Assembly: GCA_030267565.1 (NCBI GenBank)
Contig: BRXU01000009.1
Span: 580,001-644,000, forward strand
Direction: 5' to 3'
DNA length: 64,000 bases
Origin: Pleodorina starrii
Taxonomy: Eukaryota > Chlorophyta > Chlorophyceae > Chlamydomonadales > Volvocaceae
Positions 11,945 to 22,870 of the stretch are shown in pieces (position 1 is the first letter of the stretch; the number at the start of each line of letters is the position of its first letter). The notes below the pieces were generated by a model. It was not told where the DNA came from. It saw nothing but the letters and a program-made list of their open reading frames with translations, and searched no databases. The translations under genes and the position numbers were made by a program.

Positions 11945-11949
11945 TGTAA
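11945..11949 (+). promoter_or_regulatory. Putative polyadenylation signal TGTAA
   Basis: TGTAA is the usual polyadenylation motif of volvocine algae. This one lies about 400 nt after the stop of the four-pass membrane gene. Confidence 0.4.
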
Positions 11950-13072
11950 GGGTCAGAGAGGCAGCCCTCGGAGTTTGACGACCCCCATGCTGGAGCGATG
12001 CTGTGCTCGTGCATTACACTCTTTCAGTACCATGATCCTGTGCAATCTGCGTGGGCAGTTACCAGGACGTGATGTAGAACATGTATACGGTGACCGCCCC
12101 ATGTCTTTGATGATATGCCGAACATGGCTTGTGCAACAAAATAGATACGGCTATGTTTTTCCTGTCGCGAGGTTTGCTGCGGCCAGCTCGCGGCGCTACC
12201 GCGGTGCCGGCGGGGGCCGGGGGCATGACGACGAGAGACGGCTGGGCACGTTCAACACTGCTGAGCGAAAGCGGCGTTTAAGCATACGAACGGCGGCGAT
12301 GGCGCCGCTTCCTGTTTTCTGTCAATGCATCGATGTAAGGAATGATTCGTCCAGTTTGGAGTTACGGGTGTCGGTACGGTTTACGGAGGCATACGGATAC
12401 AGAGCTACAGCAGGAGCAAGTGAAAATGGCCACTGGGGAGGGGCGAAACTCGAGTCCTCGCGCATTACACATCGCAAATGTGCATGCAAAAAATAAGGCA
12501 ATCCGCTCACAGCTTCCAAGGTGGACAGGGATGTATCGACGACCACATATTAAGAGCACGGCTTCCAAAGAGACGAGAACCCATGAACCAAAGCCACAAA
12601 CCCGACATTATCTCGAGGAAGGCCAAGAAACATATCGACAGCAAAAAACGAGTGTTACGAGTTGCTGGGGTATCGGATCTAAAAAAAGCTGTACAGGAGC
12701 CCCGGCGCTGCGGCCAACACAGCCTGCTCCATTGACGCCCAGCCCCAAAGCATGGCCACCGGTCCTTTGCACACAAGCCACACAAACAAAACCAAACGCC
12801 ACCGTAACATGCAATCATGTGGGCCGTAGCCGATTGCAGCACATGCCTGGACTATCACACGGCCATCGGGCAACACCTGGTGAAATTCTCGCAGGGGTGC
12901 TGCCCGTGATACGACGCGCGTGCAGCAGTGATGTATTCCATCTTGACGCACAGCTAGCACAACCCAGCAGTCAGCAAAGAGAAGGACGACCCCACGCCTA
13001 CTGGCTTGCAAAAACTGTTGTCCTGTCCTTTGCAGCCAGGTCGTTATACGCCTTCATGCCCGCTTGCATCAC

Positions 13073-13077
13073 TTACA
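13073..13077 (-). promoter_or_regulatory. Putative polyadenylation signal TGTAA (minus strand)
   Basis: TTACA on the + strand reads TGTAA on the minus strand, about 400 nt after the stop of the PDF-motif gene. Confidence 0.35.
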
Positions 13078-13478
13078 ACGGTGAAGCGGAACACACATTG
13101 GTCACGTGACAAACAGGCGGCAAGAAACAACCCGGGCACCCAATCGACTGCCACGCCGCGCTTCCAGTCTATGTGCAAATCAGGCATACAAGCTATACAT
13201 GCGCTCCTGCTTGCTTTAACTCCCAAGCACCTTGCCTCAAACTTGATGGAACCCTTGCTCAAGCCAGCTGAAACAACCCTGCTACTGCACACCTTCCCTC
13301 TCACGCTGCATCCAGTCGCCCCAACAACGCTTACGGACAGCAAAGCAGAGACTGATACAGACCACATTCTGTTGGATCTACTGCAACATGAGGAAGTGGA
13401 GCCGAGATAGACCGGCCTGCCAGCATCATGCCCAAATCAAGTCACCTCCTCCAATCACCCTCACGGCCGGGCCGCTCC

Positions 13479-16400
13479 TCAGTACACGCCCTCCGGGGCG
13501 TAGTTGGCGGCCGCGCGCCCCGCAGCCCGCTGCTGCTGCCGCGCATCCAGCTCTTGCATCAGGTCGCCAACCCACTCCGGCGCCGATCGGCCTGGAGAAG
13601 GGAATGGGGAGGAAACGAGGGTGTTAATTCTGCCAAGCCGAGGGCACCGGTGCCCGGTCCGCAGCGGATTTAGGACATACCCACATGCGGTACCCGACTC
13701 CCCACGTACATATACATCTCCCCAAAACCATATCCACGCCCGCGTTTTCAAACTCGACATCGCCCTCGCCGATTCAACTTACTGGTGAGCCAGAGAGTCA
13801 CCGTACGGTCGTCTTTCCGGCGGAAGTCCGGCCACTTGGGGTTCGTTTTCGAGTAGCGGTTGTCGAACCTAGCAGCACGGGTAGAGCGGGGCAGAGAGCA
13901 GGTTGGCGGCCAGCGCAGGCCAAGCCGGGTGGGCCTACAGCCGGGACTCCATAACGACAGCAAATCCACACGAGGCCCGGTCACCAATGAATTGAGGCAA
14001 GGCAAGGCAAGGCACGCGTGGATGGCAGCGCGGCCGCACAGGATCTTGCAGTGACCGAGACAACAGACACCCACGCCACACGCACGCAAGGACGCACCAC
14101 TGCTCGGGGTTCTCGCGCAGCGACTCCCACTTGGCCAGCTCCCCATCCGCCTGCTGCTGGTAGTCCTGCTGCTGCTCCTGCGGGTAGGCCTGGTACTCCT
14201 GCTGTTGCTGCTGGTACTGCTGCTGGCCATTCATGCGTTGCTCGTACCGGGCGTCCAGCTCAGCAAGAAGCTCATCAAGGTAGTCGGGCAGCTGGTAGCC
14301 TGTCAGCGGGAGTAGTGGTGCAAGACAGACCAGGCTGAGCGAGCGGCAGGCGGTGGGCGAAAGGCGGTTCCGGAGCGGTTGCGGTTTTGGGTCGACTTCA
14401 GCCTCCTTGAGCGCCGGTGCCCGGGTTCCTCGTTACGCTTGCAGGCAAGCGGGATCCGCAGTTCGATAGAGAAGAGGAAGCCCCTCAAAAGATGCCAAAT
14501 CCAACCCCTCAAGTCACTCTCTGTAATGTCACGCTGAGCCCGTCGCATGGCGGGTAGCGGCAACTCACTGGTGAGCCAGAGAGCCACGGTGCGATCCTCC
14601 TTGAGCTTGAAGTCGGGGGCCTTGGGGTTGGTCTTGGAGCGCCGGTTGTCAAACCTGAAAGGCGTGGGAGAGATACGGGGGCAGAGACGACAGCTGAGAT
14701 TTGGGAGCCTGCACGGTAAAAGCGCGTGCAATATTCCGCACAGTCTGGAGGGACGATGGACACGCGCCCGCTGAGACGAGTCATCGGGAGACCAGCCTCG
14801 AGGGCTGCCGCCTTGTGAGGAAATGCCTTGTGTTCTCCCGGTTCCTGCGTATCATCGCTCCCCGCCTCCTGTAACCACCGAACGCCCCCGCCCCCGCAGA
14901 CGACCCACCAGAGCTCCGGATTGGCCCGCAGCATGTCCCACTTGGCCTTGTCAGCCGCCCACTTCTCCTCATTGTACTCCTGGGGGGCCTGCTGCTGCTG
15001 GTACGCAGCGGTGCGCTCCGCCCTGCGGGCATCAAGCTCCTGGAGAAGATCGCCGACCCAATCGGGGGCACCGTAGCCTGCGGAAATGGGTTATGACAGT
15101 GCGTGCGTGCGAGTGGTGGTGGTTAGAAAATAGACACGGGTTGCGTGAGCTAGGGCTGCTGTGCCTGCTGGTGACGGGGGTGGAAGCCGCGGGGCCCAAA
15201 CCGCAAGGCAAATGTGGAAGGAGACGGCGTTTGCTTTGCTTAGCGCGCACATTCAAACTATTCACGCTTGTAGAACTGGATAGCGGGCGCAGCAGTGTCC
15301 AACCCATGTGTGCTTTTTCATGCCAGCGCGTCTGCAGCCATGCAAGGCCTCACTCTCATGATGAACAGCACTCCCTCGCAGTGACCTAGACAGGGCACTA
15401 AGGAATACTCACTGTCAAGCCAGAGCGCGACAGACCGGTCGTCCCGCCGCCTGAAGTCGGGCGCCTTCGGGTTCGTCTTGCGGCTACGGTTGTCGAACCT
15501 GCGTCGCAACGTCGGTAATAGGGGCAGCAAGTTCGGCGAAAGAGAAGCAACAAACACGCAATCGGAGGCGCTGCCATGCATCATCTAACATCGTGGAATC
15601 ACTGTAATTCACAAAACGCCGGGTCGGCTCCGCAAGTCGGGAGACCTTGGTACGTGCCAGAAAATGTTCAATGGTTGCGACTGGGTGCCCGCAATAGCCA
15701 CCAACTAACGCTCCAACCTGCGAGTCCACACGGGCGATTGATGACAGGTTCCTGTCCAGATACACCCCTCCTGCTCACCACTCCTCCGGGTTGCTCCGCA
15801 GGGCCTCCCAGTTGGCCTGCTCTGCGGCGCGACGGTCGTTCCGGTCTCCGCCGGCCCGGTCGCCGCGGTCGTTGCTGTACCGGTCGCCGCGGTCGTTGCT
15901 GTACCGGTCACCACGGTCACCGCGGTCGCCACCGTACCGGTCACCACGGTCACCGCGGTCGCCACCGTACCGGTCACCACGGTCACCGCGGCTTGCCTGC
16001 CGGGCATCCAGCTCCTCCAGCACCTCATCGGCCCACTCGGGGTTGTCACGGCCTGCGCGGGTGGAGCGACGAGGCCCAGGGCATAGTTGAACGCATAAAC
16101 TGCTGTGCACGACGGCGCAAGGCCCTGAGCCGCCGCGTGTCAAGATTGGTTGGAATGACTCGGAGCTGCGCTGGGTTGCGGATGTGGGTTGCTGGCATTA
16201 GACTAATGGTAACGTGAGTAGTCAAGGCAGCTCCGTGAGTGCTGGTGCCAGCGCAACGACGCGGAAACAGCCGCCGGCTTCCCGTCGCTACTGCTCACCA
16301 TCGATCCAAATAGCCACAGAGCGGTTGTCCTTACGCACGAAGTCAGGGGCCCTTGGGTTGGACTTACGGCTGCGGTTGTCGAACCTGGTCAGGCGCAGGA

Positions 16401-16772
16401 TGGAAGCATAAAGGCTGCTTAGCATATCAGATTATATTTGGGTTATCTGCTTTGAGGCCAACGAAACGTGGCGTGAAGAGGAACTGTTCGAACTCAGCCA
16501 TGCTGACAACTCCGAGACGACAGCCCACCCCATCGTGCCAGCGCCACATGCAGGCCCAAGCTGCCATTTGAAACGAAACCATACAAACAGGGCGTTGCCG
16601 CGAAGTGGTCTCACCATTCGCCTGGGTTGGCCCGCAGCGCCTCCCAGTTGGACACAACTTCGTCGCGCTTGGACCAAGAGCACACCACAGGGCGTGCCAC
16701 CAACGTCCTACGGAACGGAGCTATCACAGCCGACTGCGGCAAGAGCCGCTTCGCAGCCAGATGTCTCAACAT
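13479..16772 (-). CDS. Organelle-targeted protein with four PDF motifs (OSB-like, ssDNA-binding type)
   Basis: Complete model of nine exons: 16772-16615, 16384-16299, 16052-15779, 15498-15413, 15077-14909, 14654-14569, 14299-14098, 13868-13783 and 13591-13479, giving 419 aa. Residues 1-32 (start MLRHLAAKRLLPQ) are Arg/Ala/Leu-rich with no acidic residue, typical of a mitochondrial or chloroplast presequence. Four PDF motifs follow at about 43-82, 163-202, 248-287 and 344-383, each with W..LR.NP..W, FDNR..K.NP..PDF and ALWL elements. PDF motifs bind single-stranded DNA in plant organellar OSB proteins. The linkers differ: the first is Gly-Asp-Arg-rich, the others Gln-rich with a recurring W/Y-x-x-[DE]LL.ELDAR core. 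No OB-fold (SSB) domain is visible, unlike plant OSB proteins. The likely role, by inference, is organellar ssDNA binding in DNA maintenance. It diverges from the kinase gene at 17619. Confidence 0.88.
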
Positions 16773-17618
16773 GGTGGTCAGCGGCGGCCGCCGAAGTTTT
16801 AAGAAAAATCAGCAATCCGACACAGCGTGTGCAGTGACTTGCAAAGGTTTACAGTAAGCTGTGATATCCGCTAAAAACTAGCTTTTGTCTGAGAGCTATA
16901 TGTATCTTGCGCATCGCCGTACGCATCCCGCAAAATTCTTGTGGACAATCGCGATCAGGCCCCCAAATCGTTGTGGGTTCTCAACTTTTACATTCACGAA
17001 GGGCTTGAACTCTGCATGGGCACATTCAAACTCATTTGCATGGATAGGGTTAAACCTTAAACGCGAGCTCCACGGGTCAGTTGTCATTTTATATATTGCA
17101 ATCCAGCATTTCAGCGACCGGGATGTCTATTGAGGATAGGTGACTTCGTGGCAACCGCTTTGCTTTGCGTTTGCAGTCATGGAGTCAACATTAAAATCCT
17201 CCTAAATTTCAGCCTGCATGCTGCAAATGTGCACCAACTTGCCCCACGTCCTGTCACGTCGGACGATTTGGATCACTGATCCTCTTACATGTCTATAGAA
17301 CGCAAAGAGGGAGACTGTGAAGAAGGGTGATTTCCTGTACGACTCGCGCTTCAGGCCCTGAAGTCCTCTGCGAACGCTGTGCATTCCGCAAGACAGGCTG
17401 CTCCGGATCGAGTGTAGTAAAGATATGCGTGCACATTGGGAGATTTAGGCGTATTGGGGAAACGCAATCCAAACCAGTCGTCCGCGCTAGGCTAGGCTTG
17501 CCTCTCATATATCAAGCGCTACCATTTGTCATTTCATTGTACTCGATTGAGATCCAATTGTTGCACGGATTAGAGGCTCTGATCACCCAAGGCCCTAGCT
17601 TGCGCTCTGCTTGCGACC
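16773..17618. other. Shared divergent promoter region (PDF gene / STN8-like kinase)
   Basis: About 850 bp separate the two divergent start codons. The region is AT-richer than the flanking exons. No named promoter element is identified with confidence, and no reading frame in it is convincing. Confidence 0.5.
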
Positions 17619-20600
17619 ATGCAGCGTCAACTTCCCTCACGGTCTAGCTGCCGTCTTGGCGGACAGCAATCACGGCAATTTAAGCCTTGTAGCTTCAAAA
17701 TCAGTAATCGCCAGGAACCAATCACACGTCCTGTCGTCGCAGTGCAAGCCACTGGGCCAGAGCTGGCGAGCATCGCGGACGCGGTGCAGAGCGCTGTGAC
17801 AGCAGCCGCAGCTGTGGCGCCAGCGCCTCTGCAGCCTGCGGTCACCACGATCGGCGGCGACATCGCGGCGCTCGCCACTTTGTCGCCCACGCTGCCGGGG
17901 TTGGGCAGGCTGACGGTGCGCCAACTGCCCTCCTTTCCTTCAACAATCGCCCGCCTGCGCCGCACCACCTTCCCACCTCTAAGCCTCAGGCTCAATGCCG
18001 AGGGTCTTACCGGAGTCGTGTGGGCCTCCGCTGGCAGGGATACCCGTGGTTGCCCTGATATATTCATCGCCCAGCATTCCTAGTATGCTTTTTAGGGGCA
18101 CTGCACGTATGGCCGCACATGCCCAGTCCAGTCTCCCTCATGCGCCCCGCCCCGCCCCGCTCCGAAACCAATTCCGCAGGCCCTCTACTATTCGCTGTTC
18201 TCCCGACCCAACCCTCTGTGGAACATCTGGGACTTTTATGTGGGCGCACCGCTGACTAATGGCCGCAACAGCCGCTGGAGCAGCGAGGATTTCCAGCTGC
18301 GTGACAAACTGGGTGGCGGCAACTTCGGAATCACGTTTGAGGGACTGCGCCTGACGGTGAGAGGGAGGCGGAGGGTTGGTGGTTGACGCTCGTGTCACGG
18401 CGCATGGAGACAGGGATTTGGTGCGGAGGTGGGGGTTGTGCAGCAGCATGCTGCGCTTTCCGTGCGGTTGCTGAGCTAAGATTGCCGGGGATGTGTGGCT
18501 GCAGTCAGTCAGTCAGTCAGTCAGTCAGTGGGGCCGATGGAGAGGACGGCGAGAGACCGAGTTCTTTGTTTACGGCTGAATGGTTGGGGTCATTCAGCAG
18601 TCAGTCAGTCAGGCGGATGGAGCCGAACAGGCGTCTGCTGATCCGCATCCACCCGATCCGCATCCACACACATTGCCGTTTAAACGCTCTTGTCCCGCCA
18701 GTCGCGGACGCTTTCACCCTCAGAGCCCCGATGCTCAATCAACCCCCGGCAAACACCCTGGCCCAGTGTCATTCCCCGTTCGCCATAGCTGGCTCGCAAA
18801 AGCCTCCCGCGCATCCGAGTCTCGCGTTGGGGGTTCATGCCACCTTCCGTTTGCCCTCTGTGCGCAGTCAGCGCACAAACGCAGGGACGCGGCTCCCTGC
18901 CGCCCCAACCCCCCGTGGCCCCCAACTCCACCGCCGCTGCGCTCCGAGGCTGACCTTTCTCCCCTCCGCCCCCACCCCCACCCCATCCAATCCCCCCCTA
19001 ACCCCAGGCTGATGACCAGCAGGTGACTGTTCGCAGCAAGCTGACTTCGGAGCAGAAGAAGCGGCGGGTGGTGCTCAAGCGGGTCAACATGGACCGCCAG
19101 GGAGTCAGGTGCAGAAGGAGCAGGAGGGGCGGAGGGGCGGAAGGAAGAGGAGGGAGGAGGGAGGGGATTCATGGAAGGAAGGGGCTTAAGAAGCGTACAT
19201 TAAAGAAGATTGCGGAGGGACGGGACGCAAGGGAGGAAGGAAGGAAGGAGATCAAGGAGGAAAGGAAGCAAGGAACGAAGCGACCCACGGGTCGGTCCCA
19301 CAGAGCACAGGAGGCAAGGGAGACGAAGGGGATGGGGTGGTGACAGCGTGACACGCGGGGGGGGGGTTCGAGGGGGTCGGGCGGTCGATTCGGTGGCGAT
19401 TATTGAACGGACGGGACCAGCGCTCCCGCCCCCTAGCCCCTACCCCTATGTGTTCTGTGAGAGCACGCCGTCAAGTCCACCGGGGACGGGGATGGGTCCC
19501 GGTGCCCAGTCCACCCCGTGGGAACTGGGAAGCCCATGCCGCAATGCGCCCGCCTGGGTCTGGGTCCACAGCGGGAAGGGCGAGGAAGTCGACGTGGGCC
19601 GTGAACCGTGCATCCAGAGGGGGGGGACGGGGGGCGGGGGGAGGGGACGGGGGGCAGGCCCAGCGTGTTGACCGGCGCGGGCTTGCAGGCGCACTGGCGG
19701 GCGTTGCGGCGGATGCGCCTATTAGCCATACCGGCCCGAAACACACCAGCGGGACGGCGCCGGCAGAGGCAGAGGGGCTTGCAGGTCAGGCATCCGCAAG
19801 GACCGTGCAAGCAGCTCGTCGGGGGTTTGCGAAGAAACGGGCAGATGGGGTTGCGGTGGATGGTTGCGTGGCTGAGGACTGAGCCCTGAATGGCTTGTAG
19901 CCGGGCGCGGCCCTCGCCGCGGCAGCGGCTTGTGTGTGTGTCTGTGTGTGTGGCGATATGCGGATCTGATTCGATCTGACCCGGCCTGCTCCGATATTTT
20001 CTGATCTAACCTGACTCGTGTCTTGCGGTCTGCTGATCAACACCCCGGTGGTGGTGGTGGTTGTGGTCCAGGTCTGACTTTCTGAAGACGGGCACGCTGG
20101 CCAAGGGCAGCGCGGAGACGGGCATGGTGGAGGCGTACATGTGCGCCAAGATCAAGCGCAACCCCATCGCCGCCTCCTCCTGCGCCGAGTACCTGGGCTA
20201 CTTCACAAGCAGTGAGTGTCTGTCGGCCTCCCTCTCTCTCTCTCTCTCTCTCTCCCTCTCTGCCTTCCTCCATGCTCCCCTCCCCGCTCCCCCTCCCGTT
20301 ACTTCCTTCCTTACCCCCCTCCCGCCCTCCCGCTCCCGCCCAGCCACTGCCGAGGGCGCCTTCACCAAGGGCAGCCAGTGGCTGGTGTGGAAGTTTGAGA
20401 GCGACGCCACGTTGGGCGACGCGCTGGACGGCCGGCTGGGCCCCTTCCCCGCCTGCCTGGAGGAGTTTATGATGGCGGGCAGGCGGATCCCCGAGAGCAC
20501 GCCGCAGGACAAGCGGGACATCAACGTGGGTTAGGGTTGGGGGGCGTAGCGCGTAGGGGCCGGAATGAGCCGCCTTTCCACAGCCCTGGGGGACCTCCTC

Positions 20601-22652
20601 GATGTTCCGACCCCCCAACCGTTCTCCCTGCCCTTCCGCTCCCTCCCCCTTCCCTCCTCCCTCTCCTTCTCCCCTCCTTCTCCCCTCCTCCCTCTCCGTC
20701 CGCGCAGGTGATCAAGGGCGTGATGCGCCAGGTCCTGACGGGCCTTCGGCGGCTGCACGGACTGGGCATTGTGCACCGGGACATCAAGCCGGAGAACCTG
20801 CTGGTCACTGTGGACGGACAGGTGGGGGAAAGGAGCTGAGGGTTGGGGTGGGTTTGGTGGGGTTTGGGGGGGGGGCAGCAATCCTCGCTGGGCGAAGCCG
20901 GGCGGGGGCGTCGAGGAGGGGGGGGGGTCCAGGAGCATAATAGTACCGGTATGCGGTCGCATGGTGGAGCCCGCATACGCTCCCAAGGAGGGGAGGTTGA
21001 GGGCGGGCAGGCCGGAGGCCGAAGGGAGGGCTGGGAGGGAAGGCGCGACTCAGGGGCCCCTCCCAGCCCAGCCCATGGGACATGCGACGTGGGAGGTCGG
21101 TGGCAGGGGAAGGGTGCAGGGAGGGCGGCGGAGGGTCGGCGGGCTGTGCAGGGAGGTACCGTGGTTTTCCCATTCTTCTTGGGCGTATGCTTACACCCCG
21201 ACTGGCTCCTTTTTAATTCGGATCCGGATCCTTGGATCTCGGCCGTATACGATGGTCGTACGTCCCGCAGGTGAAGATCATCGACTTTGGGGCGGCCGTT
21301 GACATGTGCACGGGCATCAACTTCAACCCGCTGTACGGCATGCTGGATCCGCGGTACAGCCCACCCGAGGAGCTGGTCATGCCGCAGAGTGAGTGACCCG
21401 CGGGTCGGGGCGCGGCGGGGAGGAGAGGGGGGGTGGGGGTGACGAGGAGAGGAGGGGCCAGGGCTGGGCGGGGCGTGGCGGGGCTCCAGGCTGGGTCGTT
21501 GGGTGTGTGTGTGTTGGAAGCAGGAAAGTCGGCGGCGGCGCTGTTCACAAAATGAAACTACAACGGAGTTGAAGCTTCGTCGGTAACTCTGTTGGCCGGT
21601 GCTCCCGGCCCACGTGCTGATGACGTCACGCGGTCTGAATACCGTACCTCACCGTCCGCCTGGCGCCGCCCTCCGCTACCGCACCCCCACACCATCCCCA
21701 TCCCCATCGCCTCCTGGATGTTCATCGCTTTCTTTTATGGCCCCACCCGCTTTCTTCGGCCCCGCCCGCTTTCTTTGGCCCCGCCCGCTTTCTTTGGCCC
21801 CACCCGCTTTCTTCGGCCCCGCCTGCCCCTCCCTCCCTCCCTCCCTCTCACTGCATCGAAGGCTTCCCGCGCGCTCCCGCTCCCGCTCTGGCTGCGCTGC
21901 TGTCGCCGTTCGCCTGGGTGTACGGCCGACCCGACCTGTTCGATTCGTACACGGCGGGCGTGCTGCTGATGCAGATGTGTGTTCCGGAGCTGCGACCCGT
22001 CGCCAACATCCGTCTCTTTAACACGGAGCTTCGCCAGTACGACAACGACCTCAACCGCTGGCGCATGTACCGGGTGAGTTGGGGTCAGGTGGTGGTCAGG
22101 CGGTGGTGCTGGGCTGTAGCAGCAGAGTTGGGTGGTGGTGGTGGTGGTGGTGGTGCTGATGGTGGTGGTGGTGGTGGTGGTAAAGTTACCGCAGCGGAGA
22201 CGGAGACGGCGTTAGCGAACGGACCCGGAACCCAGCAATACTTACCGAACATACCTGTGGTGGTGCCGGTGGTGGTGGTTGGCACAAGCAGGGGTCGCCC
22301 CCCTCCCTCCCGTGGTTTGTTCGGGGCCGCGCAACCCGACCGCGACCCGTCAGAGCGGAACTGTGAGTGGACACAGAAGGAGACGGCCGCGAAAGGGGCT
22401 GTGGCGCTCGGGCTGGGCCGTCGGCCTCAACCGCCCCCTCCCCCCGCCCGCCCGCGCACCCACACCCACATGCACCCGTACGCACCCATTCCCACCTGCA
22501 GGGCCAGAAGTACGATTTCTCGCTGCTGGACCGCAACGGCGGCGCCGGTTGGGACCTGGCCTGCAAGCTCATTACCAAGCGAGACCAGTTCAACCGCGGC
22601 CGCCTCAGCGTCGGCCAGGCGCTGTCGCACCGCTTCTTCCTGCCCGAGTTCT

Positions 22653-22654
<2 letters not shown>
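17619..22654 (+). CDS. STL1: STN8/STL1-like thylakoid serine/threonine protein kinase
   Basis: Complete model of nine exons: 17619-17915, 18180-18356, 19008-19108, 20072-20211, 20344-20525, 20708-20821, 21271-21388, 21862-22073 and 22502-22654, 497 aa, close to the length of plant STN8. Residues 1 to about 45 form a Ser/Arg/Gln-rich chloroplast transit peptide ending near VVAVQA. The kinase domain shows the glycine loop LGGGNFG (about 144-150), VVLK lysine K182, [10 protein letters not shown] with D324, DFGAA with D342, and SPPEE in place of APE. The C-terminal part ([54 protein letters not shown]) matches the STN7/STN8 family; the DFGAA and PPEE details favour STN8/STL1 over STN7/Stt7. In plants STN8 phosphorylates photosystem II core proteins. 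Substrates here are inferred, and the symbol follows the Chlamydomonas STN8 orthologue. Confidence 0.88.
18502..18529 (+). repeat. (CAGT)n microsatellite in a kinase intron
   Basis: About seven tandem CAGT units. A shorter CAGT run recurs near 18597-18612 in the same intron. Confidence 0.9.

Positions 22655-22685
<31 letters not shown>
22655..22685 (+). repeat. (AGC)n microsatellite directly after the kinase stop codon
   Basis: About ten AGC units begin at the base after the TGA stop of the STN8-like gene, in the 3' UTR. Readthrough would add a serine or glutamine tract, but nothing suggests this happens. Confidence 0.9.
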
Positions 22686-22688
<3 letters not shown>

Positions 22689-22865
22689 GTTCTGTTTGCG
22701 CCAAGACATCGGAGCTGAGAGAAGGAGGGAGAGGAGGAGAGAGAGAGAGAGCAGAAGGGAGAGCAGAGCAGAAGGGCCGTTGCTGAGCCAGCCAGCCGGT
22801 GTAGCGCGGTGGCTGGGGCCCAGCCGGACAGGGCTTTGTTTGGCCAGCCACGCGGTCGATCCTCG

Positions 22866-22870
22866 TGTAA
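22866..22870 (+). promoter_or_regulatory. Putative polyadenylation signal TGTAA
   Basis: TGTAA lies about 210 nt downstream of the kinase stop codon, the expected position for an algal poly(A) signal. Confidence 0.5.

Larger units (their letters stand above)
11541..13478. other. Convergent intergenic region (3' UTRs)
   Basis: It lies between the stop of the plus-strand membrane gene and the stop of the minus-strand PDF gene. It probably holds both 3' UTRs. An open frame of 255 codons at 12342-13109 is not supported as a gene. No repeat or RNA gene is recognised. Confidence 0.5.

Noticed and set aside
12342..13109. 255-codon open frame
   Set aside because: No recognisable family or domain, and it lies in the 3' UTR zone between two convergent genes. 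No splice or poly(A) context supports it.
17619..22654. State-transition kinase STN7/Stt7
   Set aside because: The DFGAA and PPEE motifs, the roughly 497-aa length and the C-terminal block fit STN8/STL1 better.
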